From contig BFEA01000137.1 in the NCBI GenBank assembly GCA_003427395.1, forward strand, positions 1,846,493 to 1,876,284: a stretch of 29,792 nt of DNA, written 5' to 3'. The notes beneath the pieces were generated by a model. The model made no database searches, was not told the DNA's origin, and was given only the letters and a program-made list of their open reading frames with translations. Position numbers and translations under genes: made by a program. This stretch comes from Chara braunii (Eukaryota; Streptophyta; Charophyceae; Charales; Characeae). Below are positions 18,917-26,640 of this stretch, in pieces (position 1 is the first letter of the stretch; each line of letters begins with the position of its first letter).

Positions 18917-19066
18917 GGTCCCACTAGCAAAGAGGGTTGGATCACGTGCCTGAATCTGGATGTATGATACACGGAGACGCACAATATAAAGTAGATCAGC
19001 TGCCATTTCCTTAGGCTGCACCTCTTCACGTCCCGATTCGTCCACCCCCTCTCTGCTGATAGGACC
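18917..19066. mobile_element. 150-bp fold-back element, sister of 12170-12323
   Basis: Begins GGTCCCACTAGCAAAGAGG and ends CTCTGCTGATAGGACC, its diverged complement. It contains CTGAATCTGGATGTATG and, in the right arm, CACCTCTTCACGTCCCGATT. More diverged between its arms than the 12170 copy. Preceded by the CTGTTATCTGGTCC motif also seen near 12375. Confidence 0.65.
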
Positions 19067-19352
19067 ATCAAATTGATTTTTTTTTTTTTTTTTTTTTTTT
19101 TAAATTGAATTTGCATGTTAGGTCATCTGGTATCTGGTTCTTGAAGATCCCATGCATCCCACACCTGTCACATGCCATCCCAGACCCCTCCCATGCAAAT
19201 CAAAACGGCTTGCGCATGAGATTTCTTCCCACTGGCTGGCAGTGGCTGCCGATGTGCCAGTCCAGATGGCCAGCCTGTTACCTATACGTCCCAATGGCTT
19301 GTGGATGCGATTTTGTGTTCTTTTTTTTTTTTTTTTTTTTAATATAAAAGGA

Positions 19353-19401
19353 AAAGCTATGTTCTTCTCTAGTGGTAGGTAGGTAGTGTGAGGTGAAATT
19401 A
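19353..19401. repeat. Dispersed repeat, second copy with inverted inner segment
   Basis: AAAGCTATGTTCTTCTCT (19353-19370) is direct relative to 12653-12670, while the following 31 bases are the reverse complement of 12671-12701 with two mismatches. Both copies are preceded by a T-run. Confidence 0.6.
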
Positions 19402-19419
19402 TGTGTTCATTTTGATTGG

Positions 19420-19500
19420 ATCTGGGCTCGAACTTGGGTGTCTAAGGTGCGTCGGATTCGAACAACATGGTGTAATACCTGAGCTAGACCCCTTGTTCCG
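19420..19500 (-). mobile_element. tRNA-like sequence (SINE head or tRNA pseudogene)
   Basis: The minus strand reads TAGCTCAGGT (19478-19487), a good A box, and about 45 bases later GTTCGAGCCC (19424-19433), a good B box. An extra B-box-like GTTCGAATCC (19454-19463) lies between them. The acceptor ends pair poorly, so I do not call a functional tRNA. Confidence 0.45.
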
Positions 19501-19556
19501 TCGATGTTTTCCTTTATGCTAAATTCTTTCGAAGGCGCGGCCTTGCAGAGTAATTC

Positions 19557-19773
19557 AAATACCTGTGGAATCTGGATGGGAAGGCCTTTCAGGTCCGTTT
19601 TAGTGTCATTATAGTATTATGGGGAACCCCGTAGCAGGCACATCCGTTCCCGCGTTGGAGGTTGAAGCACGGATGTGGCCGCTACGGGGTTGCCCATAAT
19701 AATAAATTAATAATACTATAATGACAATAAAAAAGGCCTGAAAGGGAGTCCTGTCAAGATTCGACAGGTATTT
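19557..19773. mobile_element. 217-bp fold-back element, TACGGGG family
   Basis: Nearly the whole element is palindromic. AAATACCTGT at 19557 and ACAGGTATTT ending at 19773 are the tips; inside are TTTCAGG/CCTGAAA, GTCATTATAGTATTAT and complement, ACCCCGTAGC/GCTACGGGGT, and CACATCCGT/ACGGATGTG around a short centre (about 19645-19666). Each arm matches the unit repeated at 18173-18500. There is no ORF. Confidence 0.75.
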
Positions 19774-20239
19774 GCATTGGTTGGGCTAGCCCTAAAAACA
19801 AAAACAAAAAAAAATAACTTTACCTTAAAAAAAAAAAAAAAAACGCAACACTTCCCCCCCCCCCCTCCTTGAATTTGGACCATTTCTCGTGTCATCCTTG
19901 CGCAGGGGCTCGGACCCACTAGCCAAGTCTTTTACCGTCTGGTGAGGATCTCGCTCGCATGTGGCATTTGGTGACGCACAGCTGTCCGTGGATGGCATCC
20001 CGTATCCACTGAGGCCATTTGTTGGCGAAGAACAGTCGATATCCTCAAAGTATCCACCAATCTATGGCCTTCACGTGAGCACATTTTTTTTTTGTTTGAA
20101 ATTAACCGTTTTGTAGTCTCGTTCGACTCCAAAAGGAGCGGAGCGTTTTCAAGACTTCGCAGCAACCGTGTCCCTTCCGGAAAATGAAAAGCTTTTTGAA
20201 GATGCATTCCCAGTTTTGCACATTCGAGAGAAGTGGAGC

Positions 20240-20340
20240 GAGGCCTCGGTTTTTTTTTTTTTTTTTTTTTTTTTTTTCAAACAGTCATTATTGAAGTGAC
20301 GCCATTGTGCTGGAAACCGGGTCCAGCGTCCCTTATCCAA
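20240..20340. repeat. T-run and GCTGGA hairpin motif
   Basis: T-run (20250-20278) followed by GAAGTGACGCCATTGTGC and the stem-loop GCTGGA/TCCAGC at 20309-20327, then GTCCC. Fourth copy of the recurrent hairpin motif, subtype GTGACGCC. Confidence 0.65.
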
Positions 20341-20689
20341 TCTACTCTTCCAAACCTATCCTGCAGCAGGATTGGGTATTGGGGGGGGGAACACTGGGGG
20401 GCACCAGTGGGGTCTCCCTCCGTATCTACAATTAAAAAGGAACAGTAACACCTTCGCGGTGAGTCGGTGACGAATCTCCCTCGCTCCACCAGACAACTCC
20501 ACATGACACATGTCTAACCGGGAACAGAAATGTGATAGATAGGCACCTCCCCCCCTTCAGACTCAATGTTAACATCCTCAAAGATGACTTCATCCCCTGA
20601 TGGGTGTCCAAACACATGGAAGACTGGACTCAAGCTCAGGATTTTTCACTCTTTTGAAGTTTTCTTTTAGGTTTTCAAGTTGTAAATAG

Positions 20690-20900
20690 AGCTTGGTTGG
20701 GAATTCGGGTATGACTCCTAGGCAAAAGTTGTTTGTATTACTATTCTGCATAACATATGTTTTTTTTCAGAGTTTTTGGATTTTTTTTTTTTGTTTTGTT
20801 TTGTTTTTCGTTTTTACATACGCGTACGCTCGATTTTGGGTTCGTACGTGTATGCCAGAATACATACGCGTACACACTGCGTACGTGTCCAGGGTGCTAC
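20690..20900 (-). mobile_element. Modular-TIR element copy 3, half element (CGTACG/ACGCGT array)
   Basis: On the minus strand the end reads GTAGCACCCTGGACACGTAC, close to the GTAACACCCCGTACG end of copy 2. An array of TACGCGTATGT, ACGTACG and GCGTACGCGTATG modules follows (20815-20890), then the shared AT-rich core: ACATATGTTATGCAGAAT, CAACTTTTGCCTAGG, GTCATAC, CCAACCAA. The other arm is absent, so the copy is truncated or solo. No coding sequence. Confidence 0.7.
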
Positions 20901-22000
20901 CTAGGTTCTTGGATCTCTTTTTGAGTGTTTAAAACTCTCTCTTTGTCTTTAGTCCCCTTCTTCAGTCAAGCTATGTCTCCGTCCTCCTCCTCTGACTTTA
21001 TCTTCCCTCTCTCTCTTTCCTAGTATGCAATCATGAATGTCTGAAAGTTCCCGAGACCAGCAAGCTTCTAGGATCTTGTCTCCCCCCATTCTTGGCTTCT
21101 TAGTCTATGACAGTTTATGCATAAGTATCCTCTCACATTATGTATCGATTGAGCTGTCGCTTCGTTGATGGTAATGAATTAACCGTCTGATATGATGCAG
21201 ACTCGCATGAATGGATGCTGATCGTCCTCTTGATTGGAATAACTTGCATGATGTATGAGGCCTAGTGAAGTGTCAGCTTGTCCCCATGATCGAATAATGG
21301 ACCGACTAGGCAAGCGCAATCTGTTTTGCTTATGCCATGTGGATCGATCGCCCGGTCCGACTGGGCGTCAACCTCCCGTATCCCCACCACGCCCGTTCCG
21401 TATAACGAGGAAAGGACACGCGTATGTGATTGGGATGTATGAGAAGTCGTCGCCAAGATCGGTGGACACTACTATTTTCCTCCTGAAACGCGGTGCTCTA
21501 GATTCATAGGCGCTGGTTTTGTCATTATCAACACTCATTTTTCCCCGTATTCATTGTTATTGCCTTTTAAACCACCGGTCCCCCCACGACCCAAAACCCC
21601 TAGTCCCTGTGAGTTAGGGGCGGTTTTTTCGGCAGGTAGCCGCCCTGTCCAGCTGATCTCCCAAAGTCCCAGGCAACGCGACAAAGGGCCCAGGCTGGAG
21701 AGGGTGGAAGACAACGGATTGCACCGACGGTCGTCGAACCGGTCGGGGTGGTCCAGTGTTTGGCCGGCCAACAGCCTCTATCAGACTTCCGTGCGTTGGC
21801 GGGAAAGGAAGACCTAAGGCGAAAAAAAAAACAAAAATTTCCCGGTCGCGTTTTTTTTTTTTTTTTTTTCGTCATCACGGTTGTCGTTGTACTATCGATA
21901 TATACGAATGTGAAAACACCTGCTGAGGTCTATTGTCCGGTGACTCCGGTCCCCCCGTCTAGGGTTTCATTCGTCTGGTGACATTCCCTCCGTTCGGGCT
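20901..22000. other. No recognisable gene
   Basis: Mixed-composition sequence with short ORFs (21255-21509 and 21554-21817) that have no recognisable motif. An A/T-run pair lies around 21820-21869. Nothing supports a product. Confidence 0.4.
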
Positions 22001-22587
22001 AGTGATATGGCAGTCCCCCATCGCCACGAACCCCAAAACCAACCCTGGCTCCTTCCTGTGTTCTTTCCCTTGCCCGTCATACCCAGCCCGCGACCGCCCG
22101 CCTCCTGCACCGCAGCCAACGGTGGCGTACCCGTCGTTGCTTTGCTAAGGCCACATAGCAGTGGGTGTTTTGGCTTCCTGTGTGGTGCTGTGTCTTCCTG
22201 TCGGCATGCATTCGCGTGGTCACAGAGCCGCCATCACCTTGTCTCCCCATCCTTTTCACCTCCTCCGTGCACCACAGCTGGCAAGAACGTGACATGTTGC
22301 AACGCGGGAGAACAGTGCGCCATTGCAGTTCTGCTGCGACTGTGTGTGCGTGCCTGTGTGACTCCCGTTGTGTGTCCGTGGGTGTGTTGCCTCGTCCATC
22401 GTGAATCCTCTGTACGCATGCGCTCGCGCGTTTGGAGTTGTGTCGCCCCTTTGCGTTCCTCCACGTGGGCGAAGGTGTGTGTATGTGAGAGTGTGGTCGT
22501 GTGCGTGTGCGTACGTGTTCGTGTCCATGCGTTTTTTGTGTGCTGTGGACGCAGTTCGGTGTTCAATTGTTTTTTTTTTTTTTTTTT
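22001..22587 (+). other. Open but unsupported reading frame, G+T/CpG-rich
   Basis: A frame is open from 22007 through a long T-run to 22708. It is Pro/Ser/Arg-rich at first, then Val/Cys/Arg-rich because the DNA becomes a GTGT/CGTG-biased tract (22335-22530). The end is encoded by homopolymer T. No domain, signal peptide or conserved spacing is evident. The alternative is non-coding repeat-like DNA, which I favour. Confidence 0.3.
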
Positions 22588-22650
22588 TTATTCTTTACTT
22601 CATATAATCGACCTTGCCTCTTCCTGTACGCCCTTTCTTCTTCCTTTTCG

Positions 22651-22696
<46 letters not shown>
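22588..22696 (+). repeat. Dispersed pyrimidine repeat, copy 1, with T-run
   Basis: TTCTTTACTTCATATAATCG, then ACCTTGCCTCTTCCTGTACG and CCTTTCTTCTTCCTTTTCGC, followed by a T-run of about 43. The same order of motifs is found at 28971-29051. Confidence 0.7.
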
Positions 22697-23250
22697 CAAC
22701 GAAGATGAGCAATAGCGAATTCCAGAAATCAAGCAGCGTCATACACATGAGTCCAGATAGTCGTGACCTCGAACCAAATGCAGAATTGCAACACGAGTTC
22801 CCACCAAATAAGAGCACAACACCAGCTCACAATTGACAATGTTTGAATAGTTTCATCATCATCAACGACGAACCAATGTCGAACCTCCTATCTGGCGCCC
22901 GGCGCCCGGACTACAAATGGCAGATCCTATCTAGCCTACCATCTACAATGCCGCATGATGACGTCAACAGCTTCCCCGAGGTACAAACAGATCCCAGCCA
23001 ATGTCGTCCGCCTTAAGCACCAGGTATGTCTCTCGCTTTGCTCACAACCTCGATCCCCCACTCACAGAATGCCACGTGCACCCAAAGACCACCATGCGCC
23101 CATCTAGCGTACAATAGGGCGTGCAGCTTGGCTATGGCTGCGCGCTGCTCAACCCTGCTCGCCCGTGAGAGCGTGGGCGCCAACCAGCAAGTAGCGCAGT
23201 AACACTTCAAGTTGTGCAACATGCGGCCAGTGCCCGAATGCCCAAATGGG
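22697..23250. other. No recognisable gene
   Basis: No convincing ORF. A direct GGCGCCC-GGCGCCC doublet lies near 22903-22917. Nothing else assignable. Confidence 0.4.
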
Positions 23251-23631
23251 AGGCAGGCCCTTTCCTAAATGGGAGTGGCCTGCCTGCTGCTGGTGCCTGG
23301 CTGCGCTGGTCCTCACCCGAAAGCTTCTGGTAGGCCCGAGTGGCTGCGTCCAGAAGAGGCCCAGGGCCTGAGTTAGTTGCCCGTACCCAACTTCCCATGG
23401 CCTGTGTTTGGTCCCCGTCTGCGTCTGGCACAGGGCGCACTTCAGATACATTTGCAAATTGGAGCCTGGGCCTGGGCGCTGTCGGGACAGAAACCCCTGT
23501 GAGGGTTTCTGCCCGGGGTTTTCAAGGTCAGACGCTGTTCGATTCTTTTCGCTGGATTTGAGGAGCATGATGAGATTGACATTGCCAAAGTTTATTCAGA
23601 CCAATCCTATAACTGAGAAATTTAAAGCCTG

Positions 23632-23676
23632 ACGTCATTGACGTAGGACGTCGTTGGCGTGTGACGCCATTGGCGT
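23632..23676. repeat. Three 16-bp tandem units of 13-bp palindromes
   Basis: ACGTCATTGACGT (23632), ACGTCGTTGGCGT (23648) and ACGCCATTGGCGT (23664) lie exactly 16 bases apart. The first and third are perfect palindromes about a central T. The first contains TGACGTCA, a classic bZIP site. This could be a regulatory array or a degenerate satellite. Confidence 0.7.
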
Positions 23677-24330
23677 TCAATCGAAACAACGGGAGTCAGC
23701 GGTACGACTTGTCGTCCGCGGTTCCCGACAAGGCTGCAGTGGTGCGCGGTCACGGAAAGACTAAAGCTAGACCTAGCCTACCTAAAATAATGTCGCGCGG
23801 CTTAGCAGCCGCGCGATTCAGGACCTAAATAGGCTAAAAACAGTGGTGCGTCGGGTATAAAGCCGCGGCGCAGGGGGAATAGGAAAAAGGGTCTTATTTC
23901 CCGGGCCTCGCGGGGTTGACACCGAGCCAGGGGGTTGATAGGCCGATGTCGAGGCCACGCGGCCAGCCAAGCATGTAGGGTCACAGGTAGGCTGGGCCTG
24001 GGCAGGCAGGGCCTACCGAGCCACAGGCAAGCACGGCCTGCAAGGCCACGGCAGGGGTAACAGAAAGGGGGTGAAACTCTTCTTATAGAAGAGCTGCTAT
24101 TATTATTGTTGTGATAGGAGCTAGCCCAGTAGATTTTCATATGCGATTGATACCCAGTGGATACTGGGATCAAACCTGAAATGTTGCATCCTACTGGGTA
24201 TATCTCCTTTTGGAGCTGCCCATTCTGGATGAAGTCAGCACGGTCAATCCTGACCATTCGATCGCAGAGATCGTGTGGCCCGGATCGGCCGCGCGAATCA
24301 GTGTGGCCTCTGCGCAGAGATGAGACGCGT

Positions 24331-24360
24331 ATAATAATAATAATAATAATATATATATAT
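24331..24360. repeat. (TAA)n/(AT)n microsatellite
   Basis: ATAATAATAATAATAATAAT followed by an AT run. Confidence 0.9.
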
Positions 24361-24465
24361 TTTTTCTTCTCTCTTCTTTGAATCCGTGGATTCGAACCCG
24401 GATATGTATTTCAACAGGTCGTGGGTAGGCCACGACAGGAAGGGACCGTTGGCTTTGCCAACGGA

Positions 24466-24503
<38 letters not shown>

Positions 24504-24617
24504 AACTGACGTGAAAGGAGAGCGCCACCTGGCGCCCTTGGAAGTGCATGAGGCACTTCGGGAGCAGAGGACGGGACAGTGCCCGTGAAAATGGGCGACT
24601 GTTTTGACCACCAGGTG

Positions 24618-24649
<32 letters not shown>

Positions 24650-24770
24650 TAGTTTTCTTCTTTTAGATTTGCTTTAGATTTCTTTAGTTAGATTTTTCTT
24701 TTCGGATTCGTTATTTTCCTTTTAGATTTTTGTGATAGCGCCCGTTCGTTTTGACGAACGGGCTGCTATA

Positions 24771-24892
24771 GGGCTTCGCTGCACTACTCTCGAAAGGTGC
24801 AAAACGAGAGTGAATCTTTCGCTAGAACATGGAAAGATAAAGCGACATGATTTTTATCTTTTGTGCAGTTCAAGAGTAGTGCAGCGAGGCCC
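24771..24892. mobile_element. 122-bp fold-back element, relative of 11935-12050
   Basis: Terminal 20-bp inverted repeats with one mismatch: GGGCTTCGCTGCACTACTCT and its complement at 24873-24892. Inside are CTCTCG/CGAGAG (24787-24810) and ATCTTTC/GAAAGAT (about 24814-24838). The segment GAGAGTGAATCTTTCGCTAG plus AACATGGAAAGATA matches the right arm of the 11935 element. Non-coding. Confidence 0.75.
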
Positions 24893-25077
24893 ATAGTCAG
24901 TTTCTGGGTGAACGAAAATTGGCCCCGACGAATGAATCTGCCGCCGAATGGCGGCTATATGAGGGCTCGGGCCTTAGGGCACTGTACTTGAGGAACGAGG
25001 GACTCTCTGCAGCCGCTTTCTGGGGCATCCCGTCGGTTCACTCGTCGTTGCCGAACGATGTGACTATCGGAATGCAC

Positions 25078-25084
25078 AGAGAGA

Positions 25085-25155
<71 letters not shown>
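25078..25155. repeat. (GA)n microsatellite
   Basis: About 78 bases of GA with one GGGA interruption. It creates an Arg/Glu repeat in an otherwise unsupported ORF. Confidence 0.95.
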
Positions 25156-25158
<3 letters not shown>

Positions 25159-25808
25159 CTTACCTTACATTGGCAGCCAAACGTTCAGGGCGACGTTGCT
25201 GGCTTTAGCCAACTGCGCCCGAATCAGGCACACTTGCTATGCTTGATACGGGGGCATAAAGGAGAGGGAGGCCCTGTGGAGCTTGACCCTCAGTGGCCCT
25301 GTGAAATGACTTGGGGGCAACGGCGCTGGCCGTTCTTCTCAGAACGCCGAGCTGCCCCCTGCACAGGGAAAAACGAGGGGGCAAAGAAAAAAAGAAAAGG
25401 AAAAAGGAAAGGGAAGGAAAGGAAAAGAAACGACCGCGAATGTGGTCGCGGTCGTGGGCTAGATTCGGGGCTTAGAAGGTTTTGGAGGGGGGAAAAGACC
25501 ACCTGTTCGTTTTGAACAGGCAGCTGTAAATGACTTTATACCGCCATTTCGAGGCTGCACCTGGTCGGGGGTGGCGGCCGGGTGCATTGCCAAAGTCTGG
25601 GACTTGATGTTCCTGGTAGAACATCAAGATTCCCAGCCCTCGATCGAAGTTCAGATCGAGGGTTAGGCTCAACCCCATTTTTTTTGGTTGAGCCTCAAGT
25701 GGCTGCCCACCACTCCAGCCAAGCTATAAAAGCAGGGCTGGCAAGCAGCATCCTCACTCAGTTGAGGTGCTGCCCACATCCTGACTGAATGTGAAGTAGT
25801 GAGCAGCA

Positions 25809-26602
25809 TTACGCTGCAGAAGTGCTGCTGGTGAAGAATGAGGAGGTCTGCAGTGAGTGAGGAGAGAGTTGAGGAGGAGGTCTACCAGAAGGTTGAGGCT
25901 GGAAGCTACCATAGCCACCACCTCTGTGGAGAGGGAGAAGGCTACCGGAGTAGTGTGGCCGCGGCATAGGTTGAGGCTGGAGGCTGCCATAGCCATAGAC
26001 GTTGGCTGCAGCAGACATATTCGGAGAGTGAAGAGAGATGCTGCGCGGTTTTTTCAGCAAGCGGTGCAGGGGCTGTCTCTTATACACATCTAGATGTGTA
26101 TAAGAGACAGGCCATAGACGTTGGCTGCAGCAGACATATTCGGAGAGTGAAGAGAGATGCTGCGCGGTTTTTTCAGCAAGCGGTGCAGGGGAAACTCTGC
26201 CCGTTTTGCACGGCGGCGGCGAGTCTTCGGCAAGCGGTGCAGGGGAAACTCTGCCTGTTTGACACGGCAACAGCGGTGCTTTTTGACGGTGACGCGGAAG
26301 GGCTGCTGGTTTTTTTTGCGGCAGCGGCTGTGCATTCTAGGTAGTGACGCGGAAGCGCTGCTGATTTTTTGCGGCGACAACGCGGGTTTGACGGCGGTGG
26401 TGCGGAAGCGCTGCCAATTTTTTGCAGCGGCAGCGCTGAGATTTTGGTGGTAACGCGAAGGTGCTGTCGAAATCTTCCGGCGTCGGCGGTGTTTTTTCTG
26501 GCAGCGACGCGGACGTGCTGCTGAACTTTTGCGGCGGCAGCAGCACGTTCTAGGTGGTGACGTGGAAGCGCTTAGAGTGTGAGGGACATTTTGTGGCAGC
26601 AT
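25809..26602 (-). CDS. Hypothetical basic, low-complexity protein, split by assembly artefact
   Basis: On the minus strand two ORFs meet at the adapter artefact (25992-26191). Removing the adapter and one duplicate (38 + 81 = 119 bases) leaves 675 bases, a continuous frame of 224 codons plus stop. The N-terminal two-thirds is Ser/Ala/Arg/Lys-rich and is encoded by the 54-bp minisatellite; the C-terminal part has an internal repeat (YGSLQPQP and YGSFQPQP) and is Gly/Pro/Ser-rich. I recognise no domain. A chance ORF in repeat DNA remains likely, but the frame compatibility after artefact removal is suggestive. No promoter or splice site was assigned. Confidence 0.3.
25992..26191. other. Second mate-pair junction adapter with exact 81-bp duplication
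   Basis: 26073-26110 is the same 38-base Nextera junction (CTGTCTCTTATACACATCT plus complement). 25992-26072 is repeated exactly at 26111-26191. Technical artefact; the real locus should run from 26072 to 26192. Confidence 0.97.
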
Positions 26603-26640
26603 GTTCTAATATTGACGGCAACGGCGTGGTGGTGCGGTTG
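26210..26640. repeat. Degenerate 54-bp minisatellite
   Basis: The motif GTGACGCGGAAGCGCTGCTG and variants starts at 26289, 26344, 26397, 26450, 26504 and 26557: spacings of 55, 53, 53, 54 and 53. Each is followed by a T-run and GCGGCAGCGG-like sequence. A second, shorter duplication (GCAAGCGGTGCAGGGGAAAC) occurs just upstream, at 26177 and 26230. Confidence 0.75.

Larger units (their letters stand above)
23251..25741. other. Cluster of short perfect hairpins
   Basis: About 20 separate inverted repeats with different stems lie along this 2.5-kb stretch. Left arms and their partners include 23251-23259/23277-23285, 23488-23496/23503-23511, 23708-23714/23726-23732, 23793-23801/23808-23816 (9 bp, nested in 23774-23780/23830-23836), 24077-24083/24087-24093, 24418-24424/24430-24436, 24446-24453/24457-24464, 24541-24547/24553-24559, 24740-24749/24754-24763 (10 bp, extended by 5 bp across a bulge), 25331-25336/25341-25346 inside 25313-25319/25353-25359, 25431-25438/25447-25454, 25502-25508/25514-25520, 25603-25612/25619-25628 (10 bp), 25637-25645/25654-25662 and 25665-25674/25686-25695 (10 bp). 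No protein-coding support. A TATAAAA at 25725-25731 sits in the loop of the last stem (25715-25720/25736-25741). Confidence 0.7.

Noticed and set aside
22234-22566. Thr/His-rich minus-strand ORFs
   Set aside because: Product of the GTGT/CGTG-biased DNA; several frames are open at once, which is typical of composition rather than coding.
22903-22925. TGGCGCCCGG resembling an LTR-retrotransposon primer-binding site
   Set aside because: No LTR, no polypurine tract and no gag/pol sequence nearby; the match is short and inside a GGCGCCC doublet.
24386-24403. GGATTCGAACCC, a minus-strand tRNA B box
   Set aside because: A perfect B-box sequence, but no A box at a suitable distance and no cloverleaf; it overlaps the GAATCC/GGATTC hairpin, so I did not call a SINE.
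24919-25515. 198-codon plus-strand ORF
   Set aside because: Contains the (GA)n microsatellite as an Arg/Glu run and a purine-rich tract; it also runs through several hairpins. No protein signature.
23251-25741. CRISPR-like array
   Set aside because: The many hairpins have unrelated sequences and irregular spacing; there is no constant repeat, and the context is eukaryotic.
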